DNA of 64,000 bases from Meconema thalassinum (GCA_946902985.2 OX336389.2:1015529441-1015593440); one strand, 5' to 3'. Shown: positions 33,415 to 44,862, counted from the stretch's first letter. Program-made: numbers and translations. Notes: generated from the sequence alone by a model not told the origin.

Positions 33415-34610
33415 CCGTATTTCCTGGCATAATCGTCGCACTTTTTGAGCCTAAAATTCGTGAAAAAAAGCAGGGTGCGACGATTATGCGAAGAATATTT
33501 AAGTTCAAAGAATATACTGTATCATTATTTGCTGCACGGGCCAGTCATTCGCGTAGCGTCAGACTGGCGTGAGTCATAGCCTGCAGTCAGAGACAGGTTT
33601 CTTTCTTCTAACAAGGTCACGACAGGATAAAGCTCGTGGAATGTGCTGACGAACCTGGCCGTTTGCATCGCGGTTCATAGCCCGCAGGCATAGAGACAAG
33701 ATTACGGTACTTTCTGCTGACAAGATCACGCCAGATTAGGCCGATAAGTCCGCGGAATGTGGGCTGGCCGTTCGCGTCGCGGTTCATAGTCCGCAGGCAT
33801 AAAGACGAGATTACATTCTCCTGAAAAGATCACGCCAGATTAGGCCTATAAGCTCGCGGAATGTGCGCTGGCCGCTCGCGTCAAAGTTCATAGCCCGCAG
33901 GCATCAAGACGAAATTACTCTCTGCTGACAAGATCACGCCAGATTAGGCCTATAAGCTCGCAGAATGTGCGCTGGCCGTTCGCGTACAGTTCATAGCCCG
34001 CAGGCATCAAGACGAGATTACTCTCTGCTGACAAGATCACGCCAGATTAGGCCTATAAGCTCGCGGAATGTGCGCTGGCCGTTCGCGTCACAGTTCATAT
34101 CCCGCAGGCATAAAGACGAAATTAGGCCTACTTTCTGCTGACAAGATCACGCCCGATTAGGCCTACAAGCTCGCGGATTGGGTGCTGGCCGTTCGCGTCG
34201 CGGTTCATAGCCCCCAGGCATAAAGACGAGATTACTTTCTCCTGACAAGATCACGCCAGATTAGGCCTATAAGCTCGCGAAATGTGCTCTGGCCGCTCGC
34301 GTCGCGGTTCATAGCCCGCAGGCATAAAGACGAGATTACTTTCTCCTGACAAGATCTCGCCAGATTATACGCTCGCGGAATGTGCTAAGTGTCGAAGCTT
34401 GCCGCTCGCGTCACAGTTCATAGCCCGCAAGCATAAAGACGAGATATTTTCCTTCTGACAAAGTCGCGCCAGGTTATAAAGTCGCGGCAGCATATGCAAC
34501 TGACTGGCGCACAAATACAAATACGCTATGCGACGATTATGCGAGGAAATTTTATAAACCTGTTTTAGTGTTTGGAAAGTGGGGTGCGACGATTATGCGA
34601 AGAAATACCG
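33415..34610. mobile_element. TIR element carrying an internal tandem array
   Basis: Inverted ends CCGTATTTCCTGGCATAATC at 33415-33434 and the complement of CGGTATTTCTTCGCATAATC at 34591-34610, each next to a TA (33413-33414 and 34611-34612). Subterminal GTGCGACGATTATGCG blocks recur at both ends. Between them lie about nine tandem units. There is no transposase, so it is non-autonomous. The TA target and the array's similarity to the Tigger-like element at 29867 suggest a relative of that group. Confidence 0.8.
33540..34490. repeat. Tandem array of about nine 104-110-bp units
   Basis: Each unit runs CTGGCCGTTCGCGTCGCGG, TTCATAGCCCGCAGGCAT, AAGACGAGATTA, CTGACAAGATCACGCC, AGATTAGGCCTATAAGCTCG, CGGAATGTG. 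Starts fall near 33655, 33764, 33868, 33972, 34076, 34186, 34290 and 34399, with degenerate edge units. There are no spacers between units. The reverse complement of the unit matches 30290-30465 in the Tigger-like element and 17055-17131. Confidence 0.9.
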
Positions 34611-34722
34611 TATTCATTATCACCCATAAAACAAATAAATCCACTGGGCGAAGCCGGCTACTACTGCTAGTCATTCATATAACGTAGTTAAACTTCCTAC
34701 ATTATGTGTTATATGAGGGCTG

Positions 34723-35043
34723 GCTGGCCCCGTGGTGTTGGGGTAGCGTGCTTGTCTCTTAACCAGAGGCCAAGGGTTCAATTCCCGGGTCCTTCAGGGA
34801 CTTTAGAAACTAACGTGAGGGTTGGAACAGGTGCACTCAGCCTCGTGAAGACAATTGAGTAGCTGTCTGACAGCGAGGCAGCACCCCGGTCAGGAAAACC
34901 AGGATTAACGGCCACGGGGACTCGACAAGCTGACCACTTGTCACCCTGCAAGCTGTAGGCCAAATGGCTGGGCAGTGGTCCCTCTGTAGGCCAAGGCTCT
35001 CCATAGACTGTGGTGCCATGGGGTTTGTTAGTTTTATTTATAA
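34723..35043 (+). mobile_element. tRNA-derived SINE-A copy 2
   Basis: 10-bp TSD atgagggctg at 34713-34722 and 35044-35053. The head has ccccgtggtgttggggtagc and box B GGTTCAATTCC (about 34775-34785). The body is colinear with the copy at 22062. The end is GTTAGTTTTATTTAT. Confidence 0.85.
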
Positions 35044-35121
35044 ATGAGGGCTGAAGAGTTCCTACCTGAAATAGTAGTTCACATCATGGCTAATTTTCAA
35101 TGGTACTATCTACAAGGAAAG

Positions 35122-35171
35122 GGGCAGATGACCTCGTAATTCTGCCCCTTAAAACAACAATAACTAACTAA
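35122..35171 (+). mobile_element. 50-bp minimal LINE-end insertion
   Basis: Flanked by ctacaaggaaag (35110-35121) and ctacatggaaag (35172-35183), a 12-bp TSD with one mismatch. The insert is only a 3' stem-loop (GGGCAGA...TCTGCCC; the G at 35121 of the TSD completes an eighth pair), then TTAAAACAACAA and a TAAC-repeat tail. It matches the 3' end of the I-group LINE at 41718 and of the retroposon at 3601. Confidence 0.8.
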
Positions 35172-35288
35172 CTACATGGAAAGTCGTTCCACTCCTAAAT
35201 TAATATTTGACTGTGCTTCAATGGATGTACAGACATGGATCACTTAAATAAGTATAAATAATATCATTAATGCAGTGGTTTTAAGTAC

Positions 35289-35393
35289 CTTAACTATTCC
35301 AATTAGGGTGACGACATCCCCTGGCACACAGGAATCCAGCAAGTCTTCAGTTATTTCACATTCCACTGTACGAGGCACTCGTCCCCCTTCACG
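35289..35393 (-). CDS. mcm8: MCM8 exon, OB-fold region after zinc finger
   Basis: A 105-base exon (35 codons, phase 0 at both ends), acceptor AG at 35395-35394 and donor GTACTT at 35288-35283. It encodes [18 protein letters not shown], followed by [16 protein letters not shown]. This is a highly conserved MCM block; vertebrate MCM8 has the same IPRT-EC, LVDSCVPGD and GIVKV pattern. The block belongs to the OB fold of the N-terminal domain, where MCMs contact DNA. It continues the reading frame of the zinc-finger exon at 38485 (3.1-kb intron) and leads to the exon at 14879 across 20.3 kb. The 20-kb intron holds the LINE nest, the mariner/Tigger nest and the tandem array. Splice sites and frame are intact, arguing for a working gene. 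Confidence 0.93.
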
Positions 35394-35589
35394 CTAAAAT
35401 TGAAAAGTGGAAATAAATTATATCTATGTCGCCTAATAACATATCAAGTGCATATGCAACAGGAACAATCACAGCCAAGTTGGTAAAACGGATTGAATGT
35501 TTGGTTTTACAATTACAACATCAAGAGTTATTGTTACATGGTACAGTCACTGTTTATTGCTTGGGGAAGGAAAAAGTGTGAGTGTTACC

Positions 35590-35816
35590 TCATCACACCT
35601 ATTCACCTGACCTGGTCCTATGTGACTTCTTCCTGTTCCCAAAGACCAAGGAAAAAATGTGTGGGCAGCGGTTCTCATCAGATGAAGAGGCCAATGCAGC
35701 ATACAATAGTGCCCTAAGTGACATCCCGAAGGAATCTTGGACTGAGACATTTACTTAGTGGTTTCAGAGGATGGAAAAATGTATAAGTGCTAACGGAGAG
35801 TATTTTGAAAAGTTGT
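35590..35816 (+). pseudogene. Mariner transposase C-terminal fragment
   Basis: A plus frame reads HHTYSPDLVLCDFFLFPKTK, then QRFSSDEEANAAYNSALSDI, a stop, and later ISANGEYFEKL. HPPYSPDLAPCDFFLFPKLK-type and GDYFEK-type endings are the hallmark of mariner/SETMAR-like transposases, in which the Asp of SPDL is the third catalytic residue. The N-terminal three quarters are missing. It is a different mariner lineage from the one at 27877. Confidence 0.8.
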
Positions 35817-36129
35817 AATTGTTGTTTTACAAATACAAAATTACTCCCAAATTCCGCTAAAAACTTTCAGCATAGCCTTCGTATCCATGACATTTCCCAC
35901 TCTTTTGTCAGCACCAGGCTCATAGCCACAATAGGCCTGCCATAATTAACCGAACAAAGATAACTATTCAGTACTTTGTGGATATGATGAAATCCGTCTT
36001 GTAATAACAGCAGCAGCTGGTGGCCATTAAATTGGACTGCGACAATTCTCTCTTGGGCTGGCAAACGTTTGAGTGTAATACACTGGCTGGGAGATTCACA
36101 GCCGATATTATCTACTTGTGTTGTAGCAT

Positions 36130-37209
36130 TAGTGATGTGGGCCAGGTAAATACCCAGTGGTCATTTAAATACCCAAAATTAGGGTATTTTCAGTTTTTTT
36201 GAACTTTGTACAACACTTTTTGATGTGTTGATGAAGTGTTGGACAATCAAGGACTGAAACACAGGTATTTGATGCCTTAAATTGAAATCAGGAACAATAT
36301 TGATCCTTCAAAACTAAAAGAAAAGGAAAATGGATGTCCGGGTATTTTTGAGTATTTAAATGTTTTGGCACTGTAACCTTGTCTTTAAATGTGTTTTTTT
36401 TTCCCTTAAACTAAAGTAAAATATTGGATAAAACCTTTTGGTTGTTGTGTTTTAAATTTTTAATAAATACCAAGATATTGAGAAGGTCGAGGTTTATTAC
36501 GGTACTGGAAATGAGCAACAAAGATGTGGGTGGGAAAAGCTACTTTTGTAGCAATAAGAGTAGGCTATATGCATATTAATTGAAATGTGTATGCCAAAAC
36601 TCAAAAGGTAATACAATATATTCAATAAAGAGGACATTTGAAAGAAAAAAAATGCATAGTAAAAGTGCTTTAAGTTATTTTTCATTCAATTTTAAATATT
36701 AAAAAAAAAAATCATACTCTAAATAATATAAATGCATGTCAGGAAGTTTTTGTAGTGTGTGGGCTCTATAATGGGTGAAGATGTATGCCAGCAAGCATGT
36801 GAGTTGGCAACACTGCTCAGTTCATCCTACCCAGAATTCAAACTGACACTGTACTTCCCTCCCATTTTCTATTCTTTGTTTGATGCCTACTGTACTTAAC
36901 CTAACTTTTTCAGTGTAGTGGAGTTGTTAGTTTATATCTCCTGATCTAATTCCCAATTCTTATTCTGTTTTTAAGTCCCAATTCTAATTAAATTTAATTT
37001 TAATAATTATCTAATGTTACATTTCTAAAAAGTTAATGTAGAATAGTTTGCATACCGGTACCCTTTTTTAAGGTTCAACTTACCAGGACACAGGATTTTT
37101 AATGAAAAATCTAAAATACCCGGGTATTAACCCAAATTGGGTATTTACCCGAGTATATACACTGGGTATTTACCCCGATTTATAAATACCTGGGTATTTT
37201 ACATCACTA
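36130..37209. mobile_element. Non-autonomous hAT element (MITE)
   Basis: A perfect 8-bp TSD tgtagcat (36122-36129 and 37210-37217) borders inverted ends TAGTGATGT (36130-36138) and ACATCACTA (37201-37209). Both ends carry repeated subterminal AAATACCC/GGGTATTT motifs (36145-36190 and 37110-37200), the arrangement expected for hAT transposase binding sites. The interior is AT rich with no coding. Confidence 0.9.
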
Positions 37210-37217
37210 TGTAGCAT

Positions 37218-37750
37218 ACTGGTACATTTCATGCCAGCCACTGCTGGTTGAAGAATAGGAAAGAATTCAGATAATTCTCAGCCCCTCCATGCTCTTTCTG
37301 TTATTACACTAGTTAAATGACCATCCCCTACTATCCTGTTACAATTAGTACAGTAGCATGGCAGGTGAAGTACGTTTAAAATATTAGGACAAATAATCCA
37401 CCTACGAGATAATGGGTCCAACACTTACTTGAAGTATCGAACAGAAGAAGAAAGATGAATAGAAGTCATAAATAACAATACCGTATAGATCTATGAACAA
37501 GCTACAACACACTTCTGACAGCCTATTTATAGGGTAGGTGAGGTAATATTAGGTAGCCAGGAACATACAATTTCCCCGATCAGGAAGCACAGGACGCCAA
37601 AAACGTACTGTAAAAGTTGCGTGGTTCAGGAGAAAACAGGAGGAAAAGTATGTTGCATTCTGCAATACCACCTGCAAACTTAATAATATGCATAAACATG
37701 GTAACCAGAAGATGAGATAAGGCAAACTGGTTTTATGTGCAACCATCTGA
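37218..37750. other. Intron sequence, nothing recognised
   Basis: No gene or repeat signature seen between the hAT MITE and the LINE end at 37754. Confidence 0.5.
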
Positions 37751-37753
37751 GAA

Positions 37754-37861
37754 CAGATTTTGGGTGTGGTAGCTATGTAGAGATAAAACGATTAGCTCAA
37801 GATAGGGAGGCATGGCATGGTGAGCTGCATCAAACCAGTCTAAAGACAGAAGATTCAGACA
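37754..37861 (+). mobile_element. RTE-type LINE 3' end fragment
   Basis: About 108 bp (gtagctatgtagag, acgattagctcaagatag, then gcatcaaaccagtc) matches the terminal part of the LINE copies at 38969 and 51140 (compare 56646-56745). Only the last codons and the 3' end are present. Confidence 0.75.
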
Positions 37862-37869
37862 CAGCAAAA

Positions 37870-38480
37870 ACAAGATAACATGTAACAGACATGCAGCCAA
37901 CTGATATTGAGGTGAAGGTCATCCAGGCAGGACAAAAGTGAAGGCTGACCTTGTAAAGGGGGAGGGAACCTCTCCAACCACATTTACAACCCCTCCCTTC
38001 ATGAACACGTGCCCCTGTAGCATCGTTGCCAGACTGATTACATAGAAAGGTCCCCCACAAAGTGATTGCAGTAACATGGATTTTTGGGAGAACCACTTGC
38101 CATAGCCACATCCAATTAGACATACATTTAGTTTGCTGGACATGTTTAAAGAATGTAACCAAACCATCTTATCTCCTTCTTGACCTCAGAAATCACACAT
38201 TCCCAGCTGCCTAGTCATACTCCACACACCCTGTATAAGCTACAATGCTAACTCTGTTGGCATTGCAATAATTTGCAGAACTGCACAAGAAATAATGGTA
38301 CACTGAATTTTGAAGGAATTAGAGGCTTCTATTCCTCAGTGCACTATCTTTTAAATTCCTTATTCTCTCCCTTTTCCAAGAAAGTATATAAAAGTGTCTA
38401 ATGCCAACAGAAGAAAGTCAAATTTAGGGAAAATATTTCACAAATCACAACAAAGACACTTCACTAGAAGGCTAAACACT
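37870..38480. other. Intron sequence, nothing recognised
   Basis: Between the LINE fragment and the mcm8 zinc-finger exon. Minus-strand open frames here are Cys-rich but show no family signature. Confidence 0.5.
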
Positions 38481-38484
38481 TTAC

Positions 38485-38741
38485 CTGATCATCTGCCACC
38501 AACTCTTGTAGTCGTACAGACCGCCAATTAATAGTCTGGGTGTACGGGGATGAAAGAAGAGGAGAAAAACTCCGAGCTTTGCAACTATCTGTTGTGCACT
38601 TTGTGGGTTCTGTGAATACTCCTTCCGGCTGCTTAACACACTGCATACCATGGCATGTGTTACATTCAAATGCCATCCAAGTGCATAACAACTTAATGTT
38701 CCCCACACGCATAATGGTACCACGTACTGACACTAGCTTAC
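38485..38741 (-). CDS. mcm8: MCM8 zinc-finger exon
   Basis: A 257-base exon, acceptor AG at 38743-38742 and donor GTAAAG at 38484-38479. Phase 1 at entry matches the exon at 60398, and phase 0 at exit matches the exon at 35289. It encodes KLVSVRGTIMRVGNIKLLC and WMAFECNTCHGMQC, then CTTDSCKARSF, then TINWRSVRLQELVADDQ. The two Cys pairs (CNTC and CTTDSC) form the C4 zinc ribbon of the MCM N-terminal domain, which mediates double-hexamer or hexamer contacts. WRSVRLQEL is the conserved strand after the finger. All four Cys ligands are present. An unrelated gene is excluded by the colinearity with vertebrate MCM8 across the splice junctions. Confidence 0.95.
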
Positions 38742-41700
38742 CTGCACAAAGAAACAGAGAGAAGTACAGAACACAAGCAATGATTAGAGAAATATTACAA
38801 TAAATTAGGATACCCATATTCTGAACACTTTTCCATTCTTTCCATTGCACTCATCAAGCTTACAATTTTTGATGTTTCTATTACTGTATTTGAATAACAT
38901 TTAATAAAAAGCAATAACATTTACCATGAAAGGTAATGTAAGATATTAATTTATTCCGTATTGATTTAGGTTAGAAATCTTAGAAAGGGAAATGGATAGG
39001 CTGAGGTTGGATTTGGTTGGGATTAGTGAAATGCACTGACAAGAAGAACAGGAGACTATAGGATCATTAGCACTAAATCAAACAACGGCTATGCGGGGGT
39101 AGACCGCATATTAAGTAGGAAACTTGGACAGCGGGGGGAATATTATGAGCAATATAATAAACGGATTATTGTAGCTAAAATCAATACGAAACCTACGTGC
39201 ACCACAGTGGTACAAGTCAATATGAATACCAGTCAAGCTGATCATGAAGATGTTGAAAAGGTCTACGAAGAAATAGCTGAAATTCTGAGGTACATCAAGG
39301 GTGATGAAAATGTTATAGTAATGGGAGATTGGAATGCTGTGGTAGGAAAAGGGAGAGAAGGGAAGATAGTAGGAGATTTCGGATTAGGTGAAAGGAATGA
39401 TCGAGGAAGCAGGCTGATGGAATTCTGCACCGAGCATGAGTTGGTTATAGCTAACACCTTATTCAATAACCACAATAGAAGAATATACACATGGATGATG
39501 CAGGGCATTACCAAATCGACTTCATTATGGTCAAGCAGAGATTTCGAAACCAGATTTTGGATTGCAAAACATATCCCGGTGCTGACATAAACTCTGACCA
39601 TAATCTGGTTGTAATGAAATGCAGATTAAAGTTCAAGAAACTGAAGAAAAGTCAAAAACCAAAAAGGTGGGCAATAGACAGACTGAAAGAGAAGGATGTA
39701 AATGAAAGATTCAAGATTCAAGGAAGGACTAATGAAAACCCCTAAACAAACTTCAATTGCAGACGAATGGGCACTATTGAAGAATGAAATAACAAATTCA
39801 ACAGAGGAAAACATTGGTAGGAAACCGTGGATCTCTCAAGATATACTAGAATTAATGGATGAAAGGCGGAAACACAAGAATGTAAGAGATGAAAAGGGGA
39901 AAGCAGAATACAGACGTCTGAGAAATGAGGTTAACAAGAAGTGCAAGGAAGCGAAAAAAAATGGTTGAAAGAGAAATGTGCAGGTATAGAAAATTGTCTG
40001 AAATTAGGAAAAGTAGATACAGCTTATCGAAGGATTAAGAATACAATTTTGGGAAAAGAAGACTAAGTGCTGTAATATTAAGGACACGGATGGAAAGCCT
40101 CTAACAGATAGGGAAGAAAAGGTTGAGAGATGGAAAGCTTACCTTGAGTGTTTGTATAAGGGAAAGGAGCTTGAGAATCATGTAATGGAAAGGGAAGAGG
40201 AAACTGATGAGGATGCAAAAGGAGATTTAATACTGAGATGAGAATTTGACAGAGCGTTGGAAGACTTAGGCAGGAACAAAGCACTATGCATAGATGATAT
40301 ACCGATTGAGTTGCTACGCTGCATCGGTGATGATGGTCTGGTCAGGTTATTTCACTTGGTGTGTAGGATTTATGAGACAGGTGAGGTACTCTCTGATTTC
40401 AAGAAGAATATTAACATCCCTATACCATAGAAAGTAGGAGCTGACAGATGTGAAGATTCCCGTACAATCAGCTTGATTAATCATGCTTCAAATATCCTGT
40501 CTAGAATAATTTACAAGAGGATGGAAAGCCAGATAGAAACGGAGTTGGGTGAAGACCAGTTTGGTTTCAGGAGAAATGTAGGAACAAGGGAAGCTGTAAT
40601 AAGTCTTAGGCTGATTTTGGAAGGTAGAATAAGGAAAGATAAGAGAACGTTCATGGCATTTGTAGACTTAGAAAATGCTTTGATAATGTTGATTGGTGTA
40701 AGTTGTTTGAAATTTTGAAAACGATTGGATTAAAGTATAGGGATAGGAAGGTGATCTACAATCTCTACAGAAACTAGACAGCAGTCATTCGAGCTGATGG
40801 ACATGGGAGAGAAGCTGGTATTCAGAAAAGTGTAAGACAAGGCTGCAACTTATCACCCATACTTTTCAATCTTTACATGGAACAAGCAATGAAGGAAATT
40901 GGAGAAAAATTTAAAGTGGGAGTAACGATTCAAGGAGAAATAATTTCAACTCTGAGATTTGCTGATGACATCATCACCTTGGCCGACACACCTGAGGATT
41001 TGAATGAGGTTTTGAATGGTATGGACTCCGTCTTGAGGAAAGAATTCATGTTGAAATTCAATAAATGTAAAACAAAAATATTAGAATGCAGCCGAAATGA
41101 ATCAGAAACTTCTATGGACATCAAATTGGCAGGTAAAAAGCTAAAGGAAGTAGGAGACTTCTGTTACTTAGGAAGCAAAATAACGAGTGATGGACGAAGC
41201 AAAGAGGATATAAAAAGTAGGTTGGCTCAGGCAAGGAAAGCATTTCTACAGAAAAGGAATCTGTTGACATCGAATACAGATTTTGGTTTTAGGAAGTCAT
41301 TTTTGAAAGCCTTTGTCTGGAGCATGGCACTATATGGAAGTGAAACTTGGACTATTGGTGCAGCAAATAAGAGGAGAATTGAAGCATTTGAAATGTGGTG
41401 TTACAGGAGAATGATGAAGATCAGATTGTGAGATAGGGTAACAAATGAAGAGGTATTAAGACGAGTGGGGGAAGAGAGATGTTTCTGGCAACTGCTAATG
41501 AAGAGAAGAGATAGGTTGGTAGGACACTTACTAAGACATCCAGGAATAGCAAGCTTAGTTATGGAAGGAAGGGTCGAGGACAAGAACTGTAGGGGTAGAC
41601 CAAGGTTAGAATATGTTAAACAGATTGCTTCGGATGTAGGGTGTGGTAGCCATGTAAGATGAAACGATTAGCTCAAGACAGAGAGGCATAGAGAGCTGCA

Positions 41701-42123
41701 TCAAACCAGTCAAAAGATGATGATGAAGATGATAATTGTTGTTTTAAGGGGCCTAACATCGAGGTTATCGGCCCCTAATGAAATGAAATGGCGTGAAATG
41801 AAAGGATGTAGATAAAAACAACTCACTGCCATGGATGAAACGAAAATGGTGTTGATAAAACAGACAGTGAGCCCCAAAAATTATGCCTTATTTGAATAAA
41901 AAGAATAAAAGGTGGATGGTAAAAAAAGGATAAAACAAATAAGGCATAGTGAACAATAAAATAGATGAACACAATAAAAAACAGAAAACAGATTTAACCT
42001 GAATTAAAAGTCGTAACTACATATTAAAACTTAAAAAAGTAACCACTCACCCTCATGAACCGGATGACGAGGTCAGCTGAAGGCCCGTCATCATAGAGAA
42101 TAAGGGAGAGGGTATTAGGCAGT

Positions 42124-44862
42124 TTAAGAGTCCTGCGCAGATCGGCCAGATCCACACACTCCAAGAGAAGGTGTGCCACGGTTAGGTGGGCGCCGCAAGG
42201 ACACACAGGGGGGATCTTCTCTCTTCAGCAAGTGGAAGTGCGTAGCAATCCCATGGCCGATCCGGAGTCGACAGAGTACCACAGCTTCCTTCCGGAGAGA
42301 TCGGAAGGAAGATTTCCACACCTTCGTTGTCTCCTTGATGCCTCTCAGTTTGTTGGGTGGGGGCGTGGCACGCCATGCTTCCTCCCAATGCGACAGGATC
42401 GAATGCCGCAACTGAGAGCGCACATCACTAGCAGGCACCTTATACGGTAGCGAGGGCAGTGCGACTGCCTCTCTCGCCGCCTGATCAGCAAGCTCGTTTC
42501 CCGCAATACCCATGTGGCTAGGAAGCCACACAAAGGACACCCCGGCCCCAGCGTTACGCGAACTGACGAGCAGGTCGTGCACACGCTGGACCAACGGGTG
42601 CTTTGGGAAACACACATCGATCGCTTGCAGCGCACTCAGAGAGTCAGTACACACAAGAAAGTGCTGGTGATCGTCTGATAACGTGTACCGCAGAGCCTCT
42701 AAGATGGCATAGAGCTCCGCTGTGTACACCCCACAGGCATCGGGAAGTGAAAAGTGAAACCGACGATCCTCAACCACAAATGCACAGCCTACTTTCTCGT
42801 TTACCCTCGAACCGTCCGTGAATAGAAGCTCTGATCCCGGATACCGGCTCACCACGGACTGGAACAGCCTCCGATAGACGGAGGAGTCAGTGTCCGACTT
42901 GGGGCCGGTGTGCAGATCCAGGATGATATCAGGGCGAGAGATCATCCACGGAGGGGCCTTGCTAGGTACTCGGACGATACAGGAGACGGAAGGAAATCGG
43001 AACTGACGGTATAAGTCATCCAAGCGAATCCCCGCCGGCCGAGTGGCTCGGGCGAGCGCATCATACAGCCGGCGATTCGGATTGGAAAACAAACATGGAT
43101 AGCTTGGATGAAGGGGCATCTGTTGAATAGTTGCAGCATAGGTCAGCAGTACTTGTTGGCGCCTCAGGTGTAAAGGAGGTACGCCAGCCTCGGCGAGCAA
43201 GCCGACGACTGAGCTCGTCCGAAAGGCACCCGTCGCCAGCCTCACACCGCCGTGGTGGACACTGTCCAGTTTAACACGCACTGACTTACGGGCCGAACCA
43301 TATGCTACACTGCCATAATCTAATCTAGATAAAATCAGTGCCTTATAAAAGCGTAGGAGCACAGCGCGGTCCGCCCCCCATGATGTGCCGCTAAGATACC
43401 GCAACATGTTGAGTTTCTTAGCACAGACAGTTTTCAAACACCGCACGTGTGGCTCCCACGTCAAGTTCTGATCGAAAAGGAGCCCAAGGAACCGGTACGC
43501 AGCAACAACAGGCAAAGCTACATTGCCCAGATAAAGCTCAGGATCAGGATGGAGAGTGCGCTTTCGGCAGAAATGGACAACCGAGGACTTAGAGGTTGAG
43601 AATCGAAAGCCATGCTCTAGTGTCCAGTGTTCCACTCTCCGAATAGCTTGTTGTAGCTGTCGTTCAGCGACCGCCATATTTTGCGCACTATAATGTAGAG
43701 CGAAGTCGTCTAAATATAGCGACGGTACCACTGCTGGACCAGCAGCAGCGACTATACCGTTTATGGCAATCGCAAATAATGTTACGCTAAGCACCGATCC
43801 CTGTGGGACTCCGTTTTCCTGTATATGATATTGCGAATATGTCCCCCCTATTCGGACACGGAACAGGCGAAGGGACAGAAAATTCGCAATAAAAACCGGC
43901 AAGTTATCTCCGAATTTCCATTGATGCAGGGTAGAGAGGATGCCGTAACGCCAAGTGGTATCATAGGCCTTCTCGAGGTCAAAGAAAACAGCGACTAGGT
44001 GCTGTCTCCGGAGAAAAGCGTCCTGTATGGCGGTGTCCAGGCGTACCAGATGGTCGTTGGTACACCGAGACGCCCTGAAACCACACTGGTATTCGGACAG
44101 GAGTCCCCGTTTCTCCAGGACCCACACCAGGCGCCGATTGACCATCCTCTCAAAGAGCTTGCACAGACCGTTAGTGAGACAAATAGGTCTGTAACTCCCT
44201 GTCAAATTGGGATCCTTATCGGGCTTCAGGATAGGTATAATGATACCTTCCTGCCATTGCGCTGGAAACACACCTTCCAACCAGATTCGGTTAAACACCC
44301 TGAGCAAATAACGAAAGCTCTCATCGTTAAGGTGCTTAAGCATCTGGTTGTGAATATTATCCGGGCCGGGAGACGTGTCCCTGCAGAGCGCCAGCGCTCC
44401 GCGGAGTTCCCACTCCGTAAAGGGCACGTTGTACTCCTCCGAAGCGCGGGAAGCAAAACTAAGCTGGAAACGTTCCGCTTCGCGCTTCAGGGCCATGAAG
44501 GCAGGGTCATAGTTATCGGAACCGGATATATCCGCAAAATATGAGGCGAGATGGTTTGCAACGCGATAAGGATCTGTAACCAATTCATTATCAATGGAAA
44601 TTCCCGGTACAGTAGAAGATGTCTGAATTCCCGAAATGCGTCGTAGTTTAGTCCACACTTGAGAGGAGGGGGTACGTGCCGTAATAGAAGACACATACCG
44701 TTCCCAGGATTGTTTCTTACTCTGGCGAATAAGAATCCGTGTCTTGGCACGAAATTTCTTAAACGCCACCAAATTGGCCATGGTTGGACGCCGACGGTAG
44801 TGCTTATGAGCTCGACGACGGCCGCTGCAATATCCACTGTCCACCAAGGGACGAGTTTGCAA
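42124..44862 (-). CDS. I-group LINE ORF2: reverse transcriptase and RNase H
   Basis: About 912 codons open. Residues 1-150 follow the endonuclease. RT occupies about 190-470: IIIPILKPDKDPNLTGSYRP, SEYQCGFRASRCTNDHL, AVFFDLEKAYDTTW (catalytic Asp), NGVPQGSVLS and SLYLDDFALH (YxDD pair). RNase H is at about 680-810: LLFTDGSRVNEKVG (Asp), AELYAILEALRY (Glu), LVCTDSLSALQAI (Asp) and FVWLPSHMGIAGNELADQAA (His and Asp). All catalytic residues are visible. The last 50 residues are out of frame: the expected Cys-rich end (CPCGAHLTVAHLLLECVDL) lies in another frame at 42206-42060, so a frameshift near 42200 broke the C-terminus. The upstream endonuclease is disrupted too, so the element is dead but young. 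Confidence 0.9.
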   Translation of the reverse strand: MQTRPLVDSGYCSGRRRAHKHYRRRPTMANLVAFKKFRAKTRILIRQSKKQSWERYVSSITARTPSSQVWTKLRRISGIQTSSTVPGISIDNELVTDPYRVANHLASYFADISGSDNYDPAFMALKREAERFQLSFASRASEEYNVPFTEWELRGALALCRDTSPGPDNIHNQMLKHLNDESFRYLLRVFNRIWLEGVFPAQWQEGIIIPILKPDKDPNLTGSYRPICLTNGLCKLFERMVNRRLVWVLEKRGLLSEYQCGFRASRCTNDHLVRLDTAIQDAFLRRQHLVAVFFDLEKAYDTTWRYGILSTLHQWKFGDNLPVFIANFLSLRLFRVRIGGTYSQYHIQENGVPQGSVLSVTLFAIAINGIVAAAGPAVVPSLYLDDFALHYSAQNMAVAERQLQQAIRRVEHWTLEHGFRFSTSKSSVVHFCRKRTLHPDPELYLGNVALPVVAAYRFLGLLFDQNLTWEPHVRCLKTVCAKKLNMLRYLSGTSWGADRAVLLRFYKALILSRLDYGSVAYGSARKSVRVKLDSVHHGGVRLATGAFRTSSVVGLLAEAGVPPLHLRRQQVLLTYAATIQQMPLHPSYPCLFSNPNRRLYDALARATRPAGIRLDDLYRQFRFPSVSCIVRVPSKAPPWMISRPDIILDLHTGPKSDTDSSVYRRLFQSVVSRYPGSELLFTDGSRVNEKVGCAFVVEDRRFHFSLPDACGVYTAELYAILEALRYTLSDDHQHFLVCTDSLSALQAIDVCFPKHPLVQRVHDLLVSSRNAGAGVSFVWLPSHMGIAGNELADQAAREAVALPSLPYKVPASDVRSQLRHSILSHWEEAWRATPPPNKLRGIKETTKVWKSSFRSLRKEAVVLCRLRIGHGIATHFHLLKREDPPCVSLRRPPNRGTPSLGVCGSGRSAQDS

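Noticed and set aside
33540..34490. CRISPR-like array
   Set aside because: Units of 104-110 bp abut each other with no unique spacers, and the context is eukaryotic; it is a minisatellite inside a transposon.
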